Shown here piece by piece: positions 52,155-56,312 of a DNA stretch of 56,312 nt. The position numbers and the translations under genes are program-made. The notes under the pieces were generated by a model. It worked only from the letters and a program-made list of their open reading frames with translations, made no database searches and had not been told where the DNA came from. The stretch covers positions 1-56,312 of the forward strand of contig CBDUYN010000045.1 in the NCBI GenBank assembly GCA_965371445.1, given 5' to 3'. Numbering within the stretch: the first letter of the stretch is position 1; each line of letters begins with the position of its first letter. Origin of the DNA: DASWIG01 sp965371445 (GTDB lineage Bacteria; Acidobacteriota; Thermoanaerobaculia; Multivoradales; J023).

Positions 52155-53096
52155 GGGGCTCTGGCGTAGCGCCTCGTGCTGCCCGCGGAACCAGTCGGCG
52201 GTTCGCTTCAGGCCGTAGCTCAGGTCACGCAGCTTTGAGACCCCGAGCTCCCGGGCGAGGAGCCCTGCGTCGATCGAAGAGCGGCGCTGCTCACCGGGCA
52301 TTCCGGGTCCGTGGGTCGCCTCGACGTCGACTCCGAGCGCCGCCGTGATCCCCTTGTAGAGCTCGACGACGGAGGTCTCGACTCCGGTGCCCACGTTGAC
52401 GATCAGGAATCCCTCCCGGCCGGCCGCGGCGAGGTTGGCTCGCACCACGTCCGAGACGTGGACGTAGTCGCGGGTCTGGAGCCCGTCGCCGTTGATCCTC
52501 GGGGTCTCCCCCGCCAGGAGCTTGTCGAGGAAAATCGCCACCACGCCGGCCTCGCCATGCGGGTTCTGCCGCTCGCCGTAGACGTTCGCGTAGCGCAGGC
52601 AAACGGCGTCGAGGCCGTAGGCGACGTGGTAGTAGAAAAGGTAGTGCTCGACCGAGAGCTTCGCGACCCCGTAGGGCGAGACGGGCCTCGTCGGATGCGA
52701 CTCGGCGGCCGGAAAGAAGTCCTGCTCGCCGTAGATGGCGCCGCCGGTCGAGGCGAAGACCACCTGCTTGACTCCGCCGCGGCGCGCCGCTTCGAGGAGG
52801 TTCAACGTCCCGACGACGTTGACGTCGGCGTCAAAGGTCGGCGATTCGACCGAGCGCCGGACGTCCATCTGCGCCGCATGGTGGACCAGCAGGTCGATCC
52901 CGGCCGTCTCGACGAGCTCGGCGGCCTCGGCGCTGCGGATGTCGAGCTGATGGAATTCCGCCTCGGACGCCACGTTCTCGCGGCGCCCGCCCGAGAGGTC
53001 GTCGACGATGAGCACACGGTCGCCCCGTTCGACGTAGGCGTCGGCCACGTTCGAGCCGATGAAACCGGCTCCGCCGGTAATACAGACGCTAGCCAT
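52143..53096 (-). CDS. NAD-dependent epimerase (UDP-glucose 4-epimerase-like)
   Basis: This is a 317-residue extended short-chain dehydrogenase. It has the NAD motif ITGGAGFIGSNVADAY, the catalytic YGVAKLSVEHY (YxxxK), HHAAQMDVRRSVE and a C-terminal substrate domain (RSSIDAGLLARELG). It probably interconverts UDP-glucose/galactose or UDP-GlcNAc/GalNAc; the motifs do not decide. Together with ugd it feeds exopolysaccharide or LPS synthesis. Confidence 0.9.
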   Translation of the reverse strand: MASVCITGGAGFIGSNVADAYVERGDRVLIVDDLSGGRRENVASEAEFHQLDIRSAEAAELVETAGIDLLVHHAAQMDVRRSVESPTFDADVNVVGTLNLLEAARRGGVKQVVFASTGGAIYGEQDFFPAAESHPTRPVSPYGVAKLSVEHYLFYYHVAYGLDAVCLRYANVYGERQNPHGEAGVVAIFLDKLLAGETPRINGDGLQTRDYVHVSDVVRANLAAAGREGFLIVNVGTGVETSVVELYKGITAALGVDVEATHGPGMPGEQRRSSIDAGLLARELGVSKLRDLSYGLKRTADWFRGQHEALRQSPSTA

Positions 53097-53121
53097 AGAT
53101 CGTCCCCTTCTGGTGCAGAGC

Positions 53122-53225
53122 TTACTCCCCTTTCCGATTCAAGACAGCGAACACAGTATGCCAGAGGATGATCACGTCAAGCCACAGGCAGCGCCTCTCA
53201 AGTACAGCCGGATCATCGACCTCGT
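53122..53225 (-). pseudogene. Relic of a bacterial sugar transferase (C-terminus)
   Basis: The minus strand reads EVDDPAVLERRCLWLDVIIL and then WHTVFAVLNRKGE before a TAA (53122-53124). It resembles the end of WcaJ/undecaprenyl-phosphate sugar transferases (SLWLDxKIL..T...VL.RKG). The rest of that gene is absent. It sits just upstream of the UDP-sugar genes, fitting a decayed polysaccharide locus. Confidence 0.45.
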
Positions 53226-53232
53226 GCGCTGA

Positions 53233-55764
53233 CTACATGCCGACAAAAGGCTCCTCCGTCGCCGCCATCGCCTCGACGCGTTCCGCCATGACACGCTGGA
53301 AGCGCCGGCCCATGGCGTCGAGGTACTCCTCGACCCGGGCCGTCTCCTCCGGCGAGCCCACGTTTTGAAGGTAGGGAGCCACGCTCTCCACCGTGCGGCC
53401 GATCTCGCGGAGCTTTGCTACCTGGTAGTCGCGGGTCGGCGGCCAGCCGCCAGGGAGGAAGGTGGCGACGACCAGGCCCGAGAACGCGTTGGTCAACCCG
53501 TAGTTCGAATCGACGCTGCGCGGCGTCGTGAAGTCGACCCGGGTCCGCTCGTCGGTGATCACGGCCGCGCCCGCGGTCCACGTCCGGGCCCCCGCCGAGG
53601 AGAGCTTGAAGCTCGCCAGGAGCTCCAGCGGATGGTTGATCCCGGCATTCTCAAGGAGGTCGCCGCTCACCTCGGGCACGGCGAAGCGGCGTACGAGCTC
53701 CCGGTAGTCGATGCGCAGCTCCTCCTCGCCGCCGATAAACAGCACGAAACCCGTCATCAGCTTCGGCATCCACACCGTGCCGTGCGGGAAGACCTTGAGG
53801 AAGGTCCCGAGCAGCATCTTCTGCTCCGCGAGCGGCATCATGCGCACGTTCGCCCACTGGCAGACGAGCCCCCCTGGCTTCAAGCGGCGGCGCGCCAGCT
53901 CGTAGAACTCCCGCGTATAGAGGTAGACGACGCCGTCGGTGTGGATCTCGGGCGGCTCCAGCTGGATCACGTCCCACCGCTCGGAGGAGCCGAGCAGGAA
54001 GTTGCGCCCGTCCTGGATGTGGACCTCGACCCGCGGATCCTCCCAGGCGCGGTCGTTGGTGGGGAAGTAGGGCGCCGCGGCGATCACGTTGCGGCTGAGC
54101 TCGGCGACGGCGATGCGCTCGAGCTCGGGATGAGACACCATCGCCGCGAGCGTGTTGCCGACGCCGAAGCCGATCGTCAACACCTCGCGGGCGCCGTCGT
54201 GAAGCAAGAGCGGCAGGTGGCCGTAGACGCGGTTCTCGGGGTTGGTCATCGTCCCCGCCGTCCCGCGGCCGTCGCTGAAGTAGAGGGCGCGCTGCGGCGC
54301 GGTCGCGTCGCGGGCCTTGACCATGACCGTGTCGGTTGCGTCGTCGCGGTAGAAGAGGATCTCGGCGCCCTGGCGAAAGGCACGCTCGAACGCGTCGCCC
54401 GGCACCAGGAGAGCCAGGACGGGCAGCAGGAGGACGGCGAGGCGCGGGCTCCGGATCCGCGACGCGTCGAGCGAGACGACGAGCACCAGCGCCCCCATAA
54501 AGAGGTTCAGGGCGATCAGGACCCGGAACGAGCCGACGAGCCCGAGGCGCGGCAGGAGGAGGAAGCCCACCAGGAGCGACCCGGCGATCGCGCCCACGGT
54601 GTTGGCCGCGCAGAGCGTCCCCACCTCGCGGCTCACGGTGGCCGGGGAGCCGCTGGCGAGCCGGACGGCGGCGGGAAAGGTGAGCCCCATGAAAAACGTC
54701 GCCGGCAAGAGAACGGTCCCGGCCTGGACCGCCTGGACGACGAGCGCTTTCCACCAGGCGTCGATCTGCGTCAGGCTCTGCACCGCCGAAAGGACCCGGG
54801 GAAGCGACGCGTAGCCGAGGATCGCGGCGAGCGTCAGGCCACCGATCAGCACCTGAGAGAGGCCGAGCAGGAACGCCGGACGGCGGCTGCGGTCGACCCG
54901 GCCGGCCGGCAGGAGGCTGCCAAGGCCGATCCCGAGAAGAAAGCACGCCAGCATGGCCGTGAAGGCGTAGGTCGAGTTGTGGAGATAGAAGACCAGCGTC
55001 CGCGTCCACAGGACCTCGTAGCCCAGGGCACAGAATCCCGAAACCGCGAAGACGGCAACGGCGAGCTGCTCCAGAGTGCGCCGCGGCAGAGCCGAGGCGC
55101 CTCGCGCCGTGCCGGGCTCCTCGTCGGCCGCGGCCTCGGGAGGCCGTGACGGCGAGAAGTGCTCGGCCAAGAGCGCCGTGGCGAAGATCAGGAGGTTGGT
55201 CGCCGCGGCGGCGAGGTTCGTCGCGGCGTTGCCGAACGCGGCGATCAGCACGAAACCGGCCAGGAGCGCCCCGGCCACTGCCCCCAGGGTATTCAGGCCG
55301 TAGAGGAAGCCGACGTCGTGCCCGAGGCTCTCGCGGCTGCGGCTCTGGCGCTTCGCCAGGACCGCAACCGTCCCACCCATGAAAAAGCACGGCACGGCGA
55401 GAAGCGCCCCGGCCAGGGCGAAACGGACCGCGTCAAACAGCGCCGGGGAACCCGCGAACCGCTCGTAGAGCCCGGCGTAGCCGTCGCCCAGGGCGGCGAA
55501 GCCATAGGGCAGGACGAGCGCCGAGACACCGATGCCGGCCTCCAGCAAGGCGAAAAGCGCCAATGGGCGCCGCGTCCAGAGGGCGAGGCGTCCGCAGGTG
55601 AAGCTGCCGAGGGCCATGCCGCCCATGAAGGCCGCGAGCACCGTGGCGACGGCGTAGGTCGTCACCCCGAAGACCAGGCCCAACTGGCGGACCCAGAGCA
55701 CCTGGTAGACGAGCGCACAGGCGCCGGAGAGGAAGCACAGGAGGAAGACGAGGGAGCGGGTCAT
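53233..55764 (-). CDS. Membrane-fused spermidine synthase-like protein
   Basis: This protein has 843 residues. The N-terminal ~500 residues form a polytopic membrane domain (first helix LVFLLCFLSGACALVYQVLW, a family hallmark; FMGGTVAVLAKRQ). The C-terminal ~330 residues form a class I methyltransferase-like spermidine synthase domain with EVLTIGFGVGNTLAAMVSHP, VEVHIQDGRNFLLGS and WDVIQLEPPEIHTDGVVYLY. In true aminopropyltransferases a DxxD-type acidic pair in the last motif binds polyamine; here it is LEPPEIH, so activity on polyamines is doubtful. The role is unknown, probably modifying a membrane-associated substrate. Confidence 0.88.
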   Translation of the reverse strand: MTRSLVFLLCFLSGACALVYQVLWVRQLGLVFGVTTYAVATVLAAFMGGMALGSFTCGRLALWTRRPLALFALLEAGIGVSALVLPYGFAALGDGYAGLYERFAGSPALFDAVRFALAGALLAVPCFFMGGTVAVLAKRQSRSRESLGHDVGFLYGLNTLGAVAGALLAGFVLIAAFGNAATNLAAAATNLLIFATALLAEHFSPSRPPEAAADEEPGTARGASALPRRTLEQLAVAVFAVSGFCALGYEVLWTRTLVFYLHNSTYAFTAMLACFLLGIGLGSLLPAGRVDRSRRPAFLLGLSQVLIGGLTLAAILGYASLPRVLSAVQSLTQIDAWWKALVVQAVQAGTVLLPATFFMGLTFPAAVRLASGSPATVSREVGTLCAANTVGAIAGSLLVGFLLLPRLGLVGSFRVLIALNLFMGALVLVVSLDASRIRSPRLAVLLLPVLALLVPGDAFERAFRQGAEILFYRDDATDTVMVKARDATAPQRALYFSDGRGTAGTMTNPENRVYGHLPLLLHDGAREVLTIGFGVGNTLAAMVSHPELERIAVAELSRNVIAAAPYFPTNDRAWEDPRVEVHIQDGRNFLLGSSERWDVIQLEPPEIHTDGVVYLYTREFYELARRRLKPGGLVCQWANVRMMPLAEQKMLLGTFLKVFPHGTVWMPKLMTGFVLFIGGEEELRIDYRELVRRFAVPEVSGDLLENAGINHPLELLASFKLSSAGARTWTAGAAVITDERTRVDFTTPRSVDSNYGLTNAFSGLVVATFLPGGWPPTRDYQVAKLREIGRTVESVAPYLQNVGSPEETARVEEYLDAMGRRFQRVMAERVEAMAATEEPFVGM

Positions 55765-55820
55765 GCCATGGGTTCTCGTTCAATCGGTGCGGGCAAAGTC
55801 ATCAATCTGGGTGGCAAGGG

Positions 55821-55857
55821 CAAAAAGAAAAGGGCGGATCCCCAAGGACCCACCCTT
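55821..55857 (-). terminator. Rho-independent terminator of the OmpA-like gene
   Basis: On the minus strand AAGGGTGGGTCC (55857-55846) pairs with GGATCCGCCCTT (55841-55830), with two non-Watson-Crick positions, and a T-rich tract follows (complement of 55822-55831). It ends the transcript from the right edge. Confidence 0.75.
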
Positions 55858-55897
55858 CCGGTCGAAACCAGGTGGCAGCCGCCTGGTGGCCTTCCGT

Positions 55898-56312
55898 CTA
55901 CTTCTTCTCGAGGTAGATGTCGGCCCAGCTGCCTTCGGCGGCCGGGGCGTCGCAGGCCGGAGCCACCTGGAATCGGTCGGAGCCGACGCCCTGGGCCTCC
56001 AGGAACTGCTTGACGACCTCACCGCGGCGCGCGGCGTAGCCGGGGTTCTCGTCGCCCTTGGCGCGTCCGGCGACGCAGGCGGTGAGCTCCGGACAGGAGG
56101 CCAGCTGGCTGACGAGGTCACAGAGCTTGTGCTGCTGCTCGTCGCCCAGCGTGCCCTCGTCGAAGTTGAAGTAGACGATCTCGCGCGAGCTCTCGCAGGG
56201 CCAGCGCCGGGCCTTGCCCTTGCCCTTGCCCACCGGAGCCTCGCAGGCCTCGTAGTCGGCCGCGGCGAGTGGCGGCAACGGCGGCGGTCCCGTCGGCGGC
56301 GGCGGTGGCGGC
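55898..56312 (-). CDS. OmpA-like protein, C-terminal part (5' end outside the window)
   Basis: At least 138 residues are visible; the frame stays open to the window edge. A proline run (PPPPPPTGPPPLPPL) leads into an OmpA-type peptidoglycan-binding fold: REIVYFNFDEGTLGDEQQHK, ACVAGRAKGDENPGYAARRG and VVKQFLEAQGV, with a shortened spacing. Extra cysteines (CESS, CDLVSQLASC, CVAG, ACDAP) suggest disulfides. It probably anchors the outer membrane to peptidoglycan. Start and signal peptide cannot be seen. Confidence 0.8.
   Translation of the reverse strand, partial: PPPPPPTGPPPLPPLAAADYEACEAPVGKGKGKARRWPCESSREIVYFNFDEGTLGDEQQHKLCDLVSQLASCPELTACVAGRAKGDENPGYAARRGEVVKQFLEAQGVGSDRFQVAPACDAPAAEGSWADIYLEKK

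Overview
The window is high-G+C bacterial chromosomal DNA from a Gram-negative organism: it carries outer-membrane TonB receptor genes, an RND efflux pump with a lipoprotein adaptor, Spy-like and YceI-like periplasmic proteins and an OmpA-like C-terminus. The mix of FHA/AAA+ regulators, several Ser/Thr kinases, an Oar-like TonB receptor with an N-terminal carboxypeptidase-regulatory domain, CHAT and gingipain-like proteases and an archaeal-type HMG-CoA synthase operon suggests Acidobacteriota or a relative. That placement is inference, because no rRNA is present.

Layout. At 0.4-1.4 kb there is a REP-associated tyrosine transposase. At 1.5-4.4 kb, bounded by copies of a CCTAAAAGTCGG repeat, lies a compact operon: an N-truncated CHAT protease, a 65-residue protein built from a duplicated 19-residue unit, and a caspase/gingipain-like protease. 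At 4.4-8.7 kb is an RND pump with its adaptor. At 8.8-12.7 kb are divergent alpha-glucan genes (GH13 glucosidase, GlgX). At 12.6-18.2 kb, all on the minus strand, are an FHA-AAA+ regulator, a broken kinase, a molybdopterin oxidoreductase and its Fe-S/membrane subunit. At 18.7-23.1 kb are a DUF4097-like protein, a Spy-like protein, an MBL-rhodanese protein and an unknown protein. At 23.3-26.5 kb are FadE, a long hairpin and a SRAP DNA-repair protein. At 26.5-30.1 kb is pheST. At 30.2-33.8 kb are a decayed and an intact TonB receptor. At 34.4-38.1 kb are tRNA-Ser, transketolase, a receiver-kinase fusion and tRNA-Arg. At 38.7-39.8 kb is a TlpA-like thiol-disulfide lipoprotein. At 40.3-43.1 kb is an HMG-CoA synthase / thiolase / DUF35 operon. 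At 43.3-44.1 kb is a lower-G+C VOC-RidA pair beside an attC-like half-site. At 44.2-50.7 kb are YceI, an FHA protein, a Ser/Thr kinase, a VapC fragment and a GAF-SpoIIE phosphatase. At 50.7-53.1 kb are UDP-sugar enzymes. At 53.2-55.8 kb is a membrane-fused spermidine synthase-like protein, and the window ends in an OmpA-like gene.

Two themes stand out. First, short dispersed repeats sit exactly at gene ends: they supply the stop codon of the RND pump, the stop of the FHA protein, and the stop/start junction of the molybdo-enzyme operon, where the downstream gene has lost any normal start codon. Second, the spaces between intact genes hold recognisable scraps of other genes (kinase, TonB receptor, sulfatase, DUF1569/DinB-like, VWA membrane protein, VapC, sugar transferase). 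The most interesting candidate system is the two-protease cassette at 1.5-4.2 kb with its small repeat-built partner.
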